Positions 15,976 to 24,229 of a stretch of 64,000 nt of DNA are shown here, piece by piece. The stretch is from an uncultured Christensenellaceae bacterium (GTDB taxonomy: Bacteria > Bacillota > Clostridia > Christensenellales > Borkfalkiaceae): assembly GCA_910586655.1 (NCBI GenBank), contig CAJUIR010000001.1, positions 62,001 to 126,000 on the forward strand, written 5' to 3'. Within the stretch, counting starts at the first letter, position 1; each line of letters starts with the position of its first letter. Position numbers and translations under genes: made by a program. The notes beneath the pieces were generated by a model that had not been told where the DNA came from, did no database searches, and worked only from the letters and a program-made list of their open reading frames with translations.

Positions 15976-18900
15976 CGGATTTTGTGCACTTGCATTTACA
16001 TACCGAATACAGCCTGTTGGACGGCGCCGTGAAGGTAGACGATCTGGTCCGTCATTGCAAGGAGAACGGGATCGACGCAGTGGCGGTCACCGATCACGGC
16101 AATATGTACACCTCGCTGCGGTTTGCCGAAAAATGCAAAAAGGAAAAAATCAAAGCAATTATCGGCTGCGAATTTTATGTCGTGGACGATTACAGAAAAC
16201 ATATCGACCAACGCGCAGACCATTTGATTTTGCTTGCCAAAAACAAAGCGGGTTATATCAATCTCGTTCAACTCGATTCGCTTGCGTTTGTAGACGGATA
16301 TTATTATCGTCCGCGTATCGATTATAACGTACTGAAAGAACATACGGAAGGGGTCATTTGTCTTTCGGCGTGCCTTGCCGGCAGAATTCCCAGATACCTG
16401 ATGAACGGCGAATATGAAGCGGCAAAGGCGTTTGCGCTGTCTATGAAAGAGGCGTTCGGCGAAGATTTTTATATCGAAATACAAGATCACGGAATCCCCG
16501 AGCAAAAACAGATTCTGCCGCTTCTCATCAAACTCGCGCGGGAAACGGATATCCAATTGGTTGCCACGAACGATGTGCATTATTTAACGCGCGACGATTG
16601 GGAAATGCAGGACGTGCTGATGTGCATTCAGACAAAGCGAACGCTGGACGATCCCACGCGTATGAAAATGCAGACGCACGAATTTTATATGAAATCGGGC
16701 GACGAAATGGCGGCGCTGTTTCCTTCCGTCCCTGAGGCGATCTCCAATACGCGCGTCATTGCGAATAAAATTTCCGATACGGACACGCCGTTTCATTTAA
16801 AAGATAACGGGACGCCGGTCTACGATAAAACGCTGATTCCGCTCTATCGGGCGGACGACGGAACGCCGTCGCCCGAGTTTTTGCGGCGACTGACGGAAGA
16901 AGGACTTCCCAAACGATATGAAAATATTACGGAGGAGATCAGACAGCGTGCGGAATATGAACTCGAAACGATCATTAAAATGGGGTTTGCCGATTACTTT
17001 TTGATCGTTTGGGATTATATCAACTGGTCGCGTTTGCACGATATTCCCGTCGGGCCGGGGCGCGGTTCGGGCGTGGGAAGCATCGTCGCTTATTCCATCG
17101 GAATTACCGACGTCGATCCCCTTCGGTACGATTTGCTGTTTGAACGGTTTTTAAATCCGGACCGTGTTTCTATGCCCGACTTTGACGTTGATTTTTGTAC
17201 CGAACGAAGGGCGGAAACCATAGAATACGTCCGCCGCCGTTATCACCCCGAAAACGTTGCGCAGATCGTAACGTTCGGAACGCTTGCATCCCGCGCTGTG
17301 ATCAAAGACGTGGGACGCGTCATGCGCGTACCTTATTCGGAGACCGACCGCGTCACCAAACTCATGGACGGGAAATCGACCATCCGTGAATTGTTGGGAC
17401 TGAATCTCGAAAAATGCCGTAAAGCGGTATCCGAAACGGAGAGTGATCCCGACAAACATGACGAAGCCCTGAAAAAATTATCCGATCAGGAAGCAAAGCG
17501 AAATGCGGAGTTTATCGAAATTTACGAATTGGACGAAACGCTGAAACGCGTGATTGATATGGGATTAAGGCTGGAAGGCATGCCCCGTCAGACGGGGATG
17601 CACGCTGCGGGCGTCGTAATTTGCCGTAAAAAGATTGCGGATAACGTTCCGCTTTCACGCAACGGCGAAGACATCACGACCCAGTTCGATATGAAGGAAG
17701 TTGAATCCATCGGTATGCTGAAAATGGATTTTCTTGCCTTGACGACCCTTACCGACATTAAAAAAACGCTCGACTATATCAAAGAAGATACGGGAAAAGA
17801 AATTCAATTCGGGCAGGAATGCAACGATCCCAAGGCATACGAACTCATTTCGGAAGGCGATACGGACGCCGTGTTCCAACTCGAACAAGGCGGCATGAAA
17901 CGCTTTATGAAACAGTTGCAGCCGAACTGTTTGGAAGATCTGATTGCGGGAATCTCTCTTTACCGCCCGGGTCCGATGGACTTTATTCCCGATTATCTGA
18001 AAAACAGAAGCAATCCTTCCAAAATCAAATATTTAACTCCGCTGTTAAAGCCCATTTTAGAGAAGACGTACGGCGTCATCATTTATCAGGAACAGGTCAT
18101 GCAGATTTTCCAAAATCTTGCCGGTTATTCGTTGGGTCAGGCAGATCTCGTTCGCCGCGCCATGGCAAAAAAACACCGTTCGGAACTGATGGCGCAAAAA
18201 GATAAATTTATATACGGTGATTTAAAAGACGGAGGCAATATCGCGGGCTGTCAGGCAAAGGGAATTCCGCCCGAAGTCAGCGCGGAACTGTTCGGACAAA
18301 TGGAAAGTTTTGCGTCTTATGCGTTCAACAAATCCCATGCCGCGGCCTATGCCGTGATCACGTATCAGACGGCATATCTGAAAAAGTACTACCCCAAAGA
18401 ATTCCTCGCGGGCGTATTAAATAACCGGATCACCAAAATCGAAGAAGTTGCCAAATATATCGTCTACATGAAGGAGAAAAACCTCAAAGCCTATCCGCCC
18501 GACGTCAACCGTTCCAAAGCCTATTTCTCGGTGGAGGGAGAAGGGGTGCGCTTCGGACTTTGTGCATTACGCGGCGTGGGGATCGGCGCAATGGACGAAG
18601 TGATTGCCGAGCGTGAAAAGAACGGGCAGTTTAAAGATTTTTCCGACTTTTTATTGCGCTGTACCAAGTTTGTCAACAAACGGATGGTCGAAAGTTTGAT
18701 TTTCGGCGGCGCATTCGACAGCATGGGACGCCCGCGGAGCCATTATCATGCGGTCTATGAAGAATTGATGCGGCGGATCGCCGGAATCGAAAAGCAGAAG
18801 TCGGGCGCGCAGATGTCGCTGTTCGGCGACGTCGTGGAGGAGGAAGCGCCCGTCGTAACTTATCCCGACATTCCGGAATGGGATACTTCGGAATTGCTTT

Positions 18901-19556
18901 CCCGTGAGAAATCCGTTTTAGGCGTATATGTTACGGGGCATCCGTTCGGCGCGTACGCGCGCTATTTCGAAAACTGTACGTTCCATACGGGATTGCTTGC
19001 CGATTATGAAGAGGACGAAGAAACAGGGGACAGAACGTACCGTCAGATCAAGAGCGGTATGCCCGTTTCGATGGGCGGGATTATTGCGGGCATTAAAAAA
19101 ATCAATACACGTTCGGGCTCGGTGATGGCGTTTGTTACGGTGGAAGATCTGTACGGCAGCGTAGAGTGTCTTGCGTTCCCGCAGGTTTTCGAACGAATAA
19201 AAAGCAATTTAAGGCAAGACGCCGTTGTCAAAATCACGGGAAAAATCGATACGCCGGCAGATAAACTGCCCGTTGTGTTGATCGATAAATTAGAGGCGTT
19301 TACGCCGCCCGAAGAATCGGAGAAAAACCGTCCGCAAAAGACGGAGACGGAGGAGAAGACGCTTTGGTTGGATGCCCGCACGCTATCGGACGGGGAGTTT
19401 GAGGAACTTCTCGATACGTTGGAGGGCTATGTCGGTACGACAAAGACCAAAATTCTGCACGGCGGAAAACGGTTCGAGTATTCCGTAAATCTGACGCGTG
19501 CTTTTCTTGCGGAAGTGCATACGTTATTATCGGAAGAACAAATTAAAATCGTTTGA
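15972..19556 (+). CDS. dnaE: DNA polymerase III subunit alpha, DnaE type
   Basis: This is a replicative polymerase of 1194 residues. It starts with a PHP domain (HLHLHTEYSLLDGAVKV, about 5-21; GNMYTSLRF). The palm follows, with the catalytic aspartates in MPDFDVDFC (about 400-408) and GPGRGSGVGSIVAY (about 358). The fingers/tau-binding region and a tandem HhH region near 840 come next, and the OB-fold with SVMAFVTVEDLYGSVECLAFPQVF lies about 1050-1075. In Firmicutes DnaE partners with PolC and extends primers before hand-off; PolC is not in the window. The last gene of the whiA-dnaE pair, it is followed by pfkA after a 97-base gap with its own promoter. Confidence 0.96.
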   Translation: MTDFVHLHLHTEYSLLDGAVKVDDLVRHCKENGIDAVAVTDHGNMYTSLRFAEKCKKEKIKAIIGCEFYVVDDYRKHIDQRADHLILLAKNKAGYINLVQLDSLAFVDGYYYRPRIDYNVLKEHTEGVICLSACLAGRIPRYLMNGEYEAAKAFALSMKEAFGEDFYIEIQDHGIPEQKQILPLLIKLARETDIQLVATNDVHYLTRDDWEMQDVLMCIQTKRTLDDPTRMKMQTHEFYMKSGDEMAALFPSVPEAISNTRVIANKISDTDTPFHLKDNGTPVYDKTLIPLYRADDGTPSPEFLRRLTEEGLPKRYENITEEIRQRAEYELETIIKMGFADYFLIVWDYINWSRLHDIPVGPGRGSGVGSIVAYSIGITDVDPLRYDLLFERFLNPDRVSMPDFDVDFCTERRAETIEYVRRRYHPENVAQIVTFGTLASRAVIKDVGRVMRVPYSETDRVTKLMDGKSTIRELLGLNLEKCRKAVSETESDPDKHDEALKKLSDQEAKRNAEFIEIYELDETLKRVIDMGLRLEGMPRQTGMHAAGVVICRKKIADNVPLSRNGEDITTQFDMKEVESIGMLKMDFLALTTLTDIKKTLDYIKEDTGKEIQFGQECNDPKAYELISEGDTDAVFQLEQGGMKRFMKQLQPNCLEDLIAGISLYRPGPMDFIPDYLKNRSNPSKIKYLTPLLKPILEKTYGVIIYQEQVMQIFQNLAGYSLGQADLVRRAMAKKHRSELMAQKDKFIYGDLKDGGNIAGCQAKGIPPEVSAELFGQMESFASYAFNKSHAAAYAVITYQTAYLKKYYPKEFLAGVLNNRITKIEEVAKYIVYMKEKNLKAYPPDVNRSKAYFSVEGEGVRFGLCALRGVGIGAMDEVIAEREKNGQFKDFSDFLLRCTKFVNKRMVESLIFGGAFDSMGRPRSHYHAVYEELMRRIAGIEKQKSGAQMSLFGDVVEEEAPVVTYPDIPEWDTSELLSREKSVLGVYVTGHPFGAYARYFENCTFHTGLLADYEEDEETGDRTYRQIKSGMPVSMGGIIAGIKKINTRSGSVMAFVTVEDLYGSVECLAFPQVFERIKSNLRQDAVVKITGKIDTPADKLPVVLIDKLEAFTPPEESEKNRPQKTETEEKTLWLDARTLSDGEFEELLDTLEGYVGTTKTKILHGGKRFEYSVNLTRAFLAEVHTLLSEEQIKIV

Positions 19557-19601
19557 AAATGTAGCCATGAAAATTTTTAATCATGGATAAAATTCTTTGC
19601 T

Positions 19602-19624
19602 TTTTTGTAAGAATCTGTTATAAT
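19602..19624 (+). promoter_or_regulatory. Extended -10 promoter for pfkA
   Basis: TGTTATAAT (TATAAT at 19619-19624) preceded by a weak -35 (TTGCTT-like, near 19597-19602) gives an extended -10 promoter. A short hairpin CCATGA/TCATGG (19565-19586) lies between dnaE and this promoter. Confidence 0.55.
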
Positions 19625-19653
19625 AACTCGGAACGGGTCAAACGGAGGTTTTT

Positions 19654-20619
19654 ATGATGAAAAAAATCGGACTTTTAACGAGCGGCGGCGATGCGCCCGG
19701 AATGAATGCCGCAATCCGTGCCGTAGTTCGTACCGCGATTTATTTCGGTATGGAAGTTTACGGGATCGAACGCGGATACAGCGGTCTGATTGACGATACG
19801 ATGACGCGCATGGAAATGCGGAGCGTTTCCGATATCGTGCAGCGCGGAGGCACACGGCTTCGTACGGCGAGATGCTTGGAAATGCTGACCGAGGAAGGTC
19901 AGAAAACGGCGGTGTCCACGCTTGAAAGACACGGAATCGAAGGGCTTGTAGTCATCGGAGGAGACGGTTCGTTCCGCGGAGCGAAATGTCTGACCGAAAA
20001 TTACGGTATTCCTACGATCGGGATCCCCGGGACTATTGACAACGATCTTGAATATACCGATTATACGCTTGGTTTCGATACGGCTGTCAATACGTGTCTT
20101 GACGTGATCAACAAACTGCGCGATACGATGAATTCTCACGAACGTATTTCCGTTGTGGAAGTGATGGGGCGCCATTGCGGCGATATCGCTTTGTATACGG
20201 GGATCACTTCGGGGGCGGAAATTATCGTCGTACCCGAAATTACATATGATATGGACAGTATCGTGAAACGCATCGATCTGTCCCGCCAAAACGGAAAACA
20301 TTCCAATATCATTATTGTTGCGGAAGGGGCATGCAGCGCCGATGAGTTCGCAAAACAATTACAGGCAGTGACTTCATATTCGGTGCGCTCTACGAATATC
20401 GGACATATTCAGCGCGGCGGTTCGCCTTCCATGGCGGACAGAATGCTTGCGGCGCAGTTCGGCAATAAAGCGGTTCGTCTGTTAAAAGACGGGATCGGAA
20501 ACCGCGTTGTGGGGATCCGTAAAAACGAAATTATCGATATGGACATCATCGAAGCCGTATCGATGAAAAAACGGTTTAATTACGAATTGTACGAAACGTT
20601 GCAAATGATTTCGATGTAA
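19654..20619 (+). CDS. pfkA: ATP-dependent 6-phosphofructokinase
   Basis: PfkA phosphorylates fructose-6-phosphate to fructose-1,6-bisphosphate, the committed glycolytic step. The 321-residue protein has normal bacterial PfkA length. It has the nucleotide loop LTSGGDAPGMNAAIRAVVR (about 8-26) and GGDGSFRGA (about 102-110), where Gly after Asp indicates ATP rather than PPi use. It also has the catalytic region GIPGTIDND (about 124-132) and the substrate region VEVMGRHCGDIAL (about 166-178). Start: ATG after CGGAGG; a second ATG follows at once. Pyruvate kinase, which often follows, is absent here. Confidence 0.96.
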   Translation: MMKKIGLLTSGGDAPGMNAAIRAVVRTAIYFGMEVYGIERGYSGLIDDTMTRMEMRSVSDIVQRGGTRLRTARCLEMLTEEGQKTAVSTLERHGIEGLVVIGGDGSFRGAKCLTENYGIPTIGIPGTIDNDLEYTDYTLGFDTAVNTCLDVINKLRDTMNSHERISVVEVMGRHCGDIALYTGITSGAEIIVVPEITYDMDSIVKRIDLSRQNGKHSNIIIVAEGACSADEFAKQLQAVTSYSVRSTNIGHIQRGGSPSMADRMLAAQFGNKAVRLLKDGIGNRVVGIRKNEIIDMDIIEAVSMKKRFNYELYETLQMISM

Positions 20620-20652
20620 ATCGTGTCGATCGGTTGATCGGAAAGGTGAAAG

Positions 20653-20673
20653 ATGGTATTGATTTCTTGCTGA
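20653..20673 (+). CDS. Leader peptide MVLISC of the ABC-F attenuator
   Basis: A six-codon frame (ATG GTA TTG ATT TCT TGC TGA) follows a ribosome-site-like GAAAGGTGAAAG. Its codons 3-6 lie in one arm of the leader stem (20660-20670), so a ribosome stalled on it would melt that stem. Short leader frames of this kind control vmlR-, vga- and lsa-like genes. Confidence 0.65.
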   Translation: MVLISC

Positions 20674-20788
20674 ATTGAATCAAACCGCGGCGGTAGTTCC
20701 GTCGGCTTTTATGCAAGAAATCATTTCATTGATTAAATATCATAAGATTTAAGTTATGAGGTTACTTGCTCATAACTTTTATTTTTTT
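20660..20788 (+). promoter_or_regulatory. Ribosome-mediated transcription attenuator before ABC-F gene
   Basis: Segment 20660-20670 (TGATTTCTTGC) pairs perfectly over 11 bp with 20713-20723. An intrinsic terminator follows: AAGTTATGAG/CTCATAACTT (20751-20760 with 20769-20778), 8-base loop, then TTATTTTTTT ending 12 bases before the gene. TCATAA at about 20739 can pair with TTATGA at 20754-20759 and so disrupt the terminator. The layout predicts termination in the absence of drug and read-through when an antibiotic stalls the ribosome on the leader frame. Confidence 0.75.
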
Positions 20789-20799
20789 AAGGAGGATTT

Positions 20800-22278
20800 A
20801 TGGCGTTTGTAAACATTCGGGATTTAACGTTCGGCTACGAAGGCGGGGTCGGAAACGTCTTTGAAAATTTAAGTTTTCATTTCAATACCGATTGGAAACT
20901 CGGTTTGATCGGGAGAAACGGAAGGGGGAAAACGACGTTACTGAAATTGCTGTGCGGAAAACTTCCCTATCGCGGAAATATTTCGTCAAGCGTTACAATG
21001 TCCTATTTTCCGTACGATGTTGAAGACAAAAGCCGTCTCTCTTACGAAATTTTGGAAAAAGTTTGTCCGAACGCAGAGGATTGGGAAATTATACGCGAAC
21101 TGTCTTATCTCGAAATGGAAGCAGAGTTGCTGTATCGCCCGTTTTCAAGTCTTTCCGGAGGAGAGCAGACCAAATTACTGCTCGCGGGATTGTTTTTGAA
21201 TGAGGGGAATTTTTTGTTGATCGACGAACCGACGAATCATTTGGACGCCGGATCGAGAGATACCGTTTCCGCATATTTGAAAAAAAAGAAGGGATTTATC
21301 ATTGTATCGCATGACAGATATTTTTTAGACGGCTGCGTCGATCATATTTTATCCATCAATAAAAACGGAATAGAAATACAGAGCGGTAATTTTTCTTCGT
21401 GGCTCTTTAATTTCGAAAAGACGCAGGCTTACGAATCGGTAAAAAACGAACGGCTGAAAAAAGAGGTTACCAGACTTTCGGAATCGGTCAGACGCACTTC
21501 CGATTGGTCGGATCGAGCAGAGGCATCCAAGCACGGGAAAGCGTGTTCCGGATTAAAACAGGATAAAGGTTACGTCGGACATAAAGCGGCAAAATTGATG
21601 AAGCGTGCAAAGGTTGTCGAGGCGCGGCAGTTGCAGGCGATCGCGCAAAAATCCGAATTGCTTCGCAATGCGGAGGAAAACGAACCGTTAAAAATGTTTC
21701 CGCTTGCATACCATTCGGAAAAGTTGCTCTCGCTTTCAGACGTGCAAATATTTTACGGCGCATGCAAGGTCGGTTCCGACGTTTGCTTGGAATTAACACA
21801 GAATGAACGAATCGCGTTGGTCGGGAAAAACGGCTGCGGAAAAAGCAGTATCCTAAAACTGATCGCGGGACAAAAGATCGATCATCGCGGCATGGTGAAA
21901 ATTGCTTCCGGTCTGATCGTTTCTTACGTTCCTCAAACCGTGGACGATATTCGGGGGAATTTGGTTTTGTTTGCCAAAGAACGGAATCTCGATGAAAGTT
22001 TACTGATGGCGGTATTGAGCAAGATGGGGCTTCCGAAAAAAATTTTCAGCGAAGACATCTCATCTTATTCTCAGGGACAGAAAAAGAAAGTATGTCTTGC
22101 GGCAAGCCTGTGCTGCCGTGCGCATTTGTACATTTGGGACGAACCGCTCAATTATATCGATATCGATACCCGTTTGCAAATCGAAAACCTGTTGTGTGAA
22201 TTTCGGCCGACCATGATATTTGTGGAACACGACAGAGCGTTTCGGGAGACTGTCGCAACAAGAACCTTATTTTTGTAA
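20800..22278 (+). CDS. ABC-F ribosome protection protein, Lsa-like
   Basis: ABC-F proteins are soluble twin ATPases that bind the ribosomal E site and dislodge antibiotics; they are not transporters. The 492-residue protein has Walker A GRNGRGKTT (about 37) with signature SSLSGGEQT (about 116) and Walker B LLIDEPTNHLD. The charged interdomain linker is about 205-290, and the second half has Walker A GKNGCGKSS (about 342) and signature SSYSQGQKKK (about 421). WKLGLIGRNGRGKTTLL, RPFSSLSGGE and YIWDEPLNYID closely resemble Lsa proteins, which confer lincosamide, pleuromutilin and streptogramin A resistance. The upstream attenuator supports an antibiotic-response role. Actual resistance is inference. 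Confidence 0.88.
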   Translation: MAFVNIRDLTFGYEGGVGNVFENLSFHFNTDWKLGLIGRNGRGKTTLLKLLCGKLPYRGNISSSVTMSYFPYDVEDKSRLSYEILEKVCPNAEDWEIIRELSYLEMEAELLYRPFSSLSGGEQTKLLLAGLFLNEGNFLLIDEPTNHLDAGSRDTVSAYLKKKKGFIIVSHDRYFLDGCVDHILSINKNGIEIQSGNFSSWLFNFEKTQAYESVKNERLKKEVTRLSESVRRTSDWSDRAEASKHGKACSGLKQDKGYVGHKAAKLMKRAKVVEARQLQAIAQKSELLRNAEENEPLKMFPLAYHSEKLLSLSDVQIFYGACKVGSDVCLELTQNERIALVGKNGCGKSSILKLIAGQKIDHRGMVKIASGLIVSYVPQTVDDIRGNLVLFAKERNLDESLLMAVLSKMGLPKKIFSEDISSYSQGQKKKVCLAASLCCRAHLYIWDEPLNYIDIDTRLQIENLLCEFRPTMIFVEHDRAFRETVATRTLFL

Positions 22279-22422
22279 AAGTAATTGCTGGAATCCTCAA
22301 CAAATTTCCGCAAAAAAATTGAATTTGGGTCTTGAAATTCATTCAAAAGAGTAATATAATGTTTTCGATAAAATTAAAATAATTTATCAGCGGTATAAAC
22401 GAATTTGCGATGGGGTATCATT

Positions 22423-23349
22423 ATGATATTAACGGTATGCATGAGTCCGAGCGTGGACGTTACGATAGAACTCGATTCTTTGAATATCGGGAAAGTCAAC
22501 GTAGTAAAAAATAAAACGCTTTCCTTTACGGGAAAAGCGCTGAACGTTGCGATCGGCGTTGCGAGACTCGGAGAAGAAGCGTTTGCGACGGGATTCATGT
22601 ACCGTGAAAACGGAGCGATGTTTGAAAACGCGCTCAGACAGGAAGGGGTACCTTTTTCCTTTATTTATAACGAAGGAAGAGTGCGCGAAAATTACAAATG
22701 TATCGATCAGAAATCTATGCTGACGGAAATCAACGACGTCGGCGGACAGGTAACAAAAGAAAAACTTTCGGAACTGATCGAAACGGTTCGGACGCGTTCA
22801 GCCGAAGCCAACGTGACCGTGATCTCGGGCGGACTTCCGCGCGGTGTTGCGCCCGATTATTACCGTGAATTGTTTTGCGCCGTTGATCGGCGTTCTTTAA
22901 GGATCACCGATGCCGAGGGTGCAAAATTATTCAGCGCTCTAAAGGCGGAAATCGATCTTGTAAAGCCCAATTTCGAAGAGTTGCAGCAAGCGCTTGCGCA
23001 TGAAATTCACGATAAGGGCGAATTGCTCGCCTGTTGCCGCGAATTGATCGACCGCGGCGCCAAGACGGTATTATTGTCGCTCGGGAAAAACGGCGCGGTA
23101 ATTACCGACGGAAGAAAAAATTATTTTTGCAAAAGCATCAACGTCGCGGTAAATTCAACGGTGGGGGCGGGCGACGGAATGGTCGCCGCAGTTGCCTCCA
23201 AAATGCAATGCGGTGCGGATTTGCAGGAAATTCTGCGTTCGGGCGTTGCGGCGGGGACTGCAACGGTCACAACGTTCGGCACGGTTTCGTTTACAAAAGA
23301 AAAATATCGGGAAATTTACGATAATCTACAAGTAACGGAGTTTGATTGA
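22423..23349 (+). CDS. PfkB-family sugar kinase, 1-phosphofructokinase-like
   Basis: This 308-residue kinase of the ribokinase/PfkB fold resembles FruK and LacC, which phosphorylate fructose-1-phosphate or tagatose-6-phosphate. Signs are MILTVCMSPSVDVTIEL at the start, GKALNVAIGVARLGEEAFATGF (about 34-55), SGGLPRGV, DLVKPNFEEL and the PfkB signature region with the catalytic Asp in VGAGDGMVAA (about 247-256). No PTS transporter lies beside it, so the substrate is open. The ATG at 22423 fits the family start, although the ribosome site is weak; a TTG 18 bases upstream is possible. The stop overlaps the next gene (TGATG). Confidence 0.85.
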   Translation: MILTVCMSPSVDVTIELDSLNIGKVNVVKNKTLSFTGKALNVAIGVARLGEEAFATGFMYRENGAMFENALRQEGVPFSFIYNEGRVRENYKCIDQKSMLTEINDVGGQVTKEKLSELIETVRTRSAEANVTVISGGLPRGVAPDYYRELFCAVDRRSLRITDAEGAKLFSALKAEIDLVKPNFEELQQALAHEIHDKGELLACCRELIDRGAKTVLLSLGKNGAVITDGRKNYFCKSINVAVNSTVGAGDGMVAAVASKMQCGADLQEILRSGVAAGTATVTTFGTVSFTKEKYREIYDNLQVTEFD

Positions 23350-24017
23350 TGATGCTTGAAATGCCTGCGCTTCGCACGGATAAAGAAGTGGAAGCGATCA
23401 TGGCGATGAGTGAAAAACAAATTGAAGCGCTTGGATTTACCGAGCACTCGCGTCGTCATGCCGGTATCGTCAGTAAATGGTCCGGAGAGGTTCTGCGGAT
23501 GCTTGGGAAGAATGCCGACAGGATCCGTCTTGCGGAAATTGCGGGATACCTGCACGATATCGGGAACTGCATCAATCGCAAAGACCATGCGCAGAGCGGT
23601 GCAATTCTTGCTTATCGCATTCTGACGCGTCTCGGGATGAACGAGTTCGATTCCGCCGAAATCATGATGGCGATCGGCAATCATGACGAACAGTACGGAA
23701 TCCCCGTTTCGGATATTTCTTCCGCGCTCATTTTAGCCGATAAAGCCGACGTTCATAAGAGCCGTGTAAAAAAGACGATCGAAAACGTTTATTCCGCAAA
23801 TATCCACGACCGCGTAAACCTTGCCGCGGAACGCTCTTATCTGAGCGTAGACAAAGCCGCCGAGAAAATTACTCTTTTCATTGAAATCGATACGGCGATT
23901 TGTTCGGTCATGGATTATTTTGAAATTTACTTTGTTCGGATGCAGTTGAGCCGCAGGGCCGCGGAATTTTTGGGCTGTAAATTCTCTTTGGTCATTAACG
24001 GCACGTCACTTCTTTAA
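23349..24017 (+). CDS. HD-domain phosphohydrolase
   Basis: This 222-residue protein has the HD metal-binding signature: HSRRHAG (about 36), GYLHDIGN (about 67-74) and MAIGNHDEQYG (about 107-117). HD proteins hydrolyse phosphate esters, often nucleotides or cyclic dinucleotides; the substrate cannot be told. The C-terminal 70 residues form a second small domain with no recognised match. It is translationally coupled to the upstream PfkB kinase (one-base overlap TGATG). Confidence 0.78.
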   Translation: MMLEMPALRTDKEVEAIMAMSEKQIEALGFTEHSRRHAGIVSKWSGEVLRMLGKNADRIRLAEIAGYLHDIGNCINRKDHAQSGAILAYRILTRLGMNEFDSAEIMMAIGNHDEQYGIPVSDISSALILADKADVHKSRVKKTIENVYSANIHDRVNLAAERSYLSVDKAAEKITLFIEIDTAICSVMDYFEIYFVRMQLSRRAAEFLGCKFSLVINGTSLL

Positions 24018-24084
24018 GTTTATTGAGCGTGTAACTTCTGCACCCATTGTTTCACGGCATGTGATGTGTTAAAATTCGACACAA

Positions 24085-24132
24085 CCACAAGATATTGTGG
24101 TTAATGAAAAATATTTTATCAAAATATTGTGG
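24085..24132 (+). promoter_or_regulatory. Two NrdR-box-like sites upstream of nrdD
   Basis: CCACAAGATATTGTGG (24085-24100) is a perfect palindrome of the NrdR-box type. A second, less perfect copy TATCAAAATATTGTGG lies at 24117-24132. The copies are 32 bp apart centre to centre, the three-turn spacing usual for paired NrdR boxes, and sit just upstream of the -35 element. NrdR represses ribonucleotide reductase genes when dATP is high. Confidence 0.82.
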
Positions 24133-24139
24133 AAATCTC

Positions 24140-24168
24140 TTGACAAACATCGATAAAATGATTATGAT
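24140..24168 (+). promoter_or_regulatory. nrdDG promoter
   Basis: TTGACA (24140-24145), 17 bp and TATGAT (24163-24168). The predicted start falls at about 24175. Confidence 0.8.
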
Positions 24169-24171
24169 AAT

Positions 24172-24200
24172 AGCGTTCTCCCAAAAGGGGAACGCTTTTT
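24172..24200 (+). terminator. Hairpin plus T-run overlapping the nrdD transcription start
   Basis: AGCGTT-C-(T)-CCC pairs with GGGG-AACGCT around an AAAA loop (24172-24195), followed by six T residues. It looks like an intrinsic terminator for the upstream PfkB/HD transcript, but it begins at or before the predicted nrdD start, so nrdD mRNA would carry most of it at its very 5' end. Confidence 0.7.
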
Positions 24201-24229
24201 TCCAAAGAACGCGGTAAAGGAGTAAGAAG

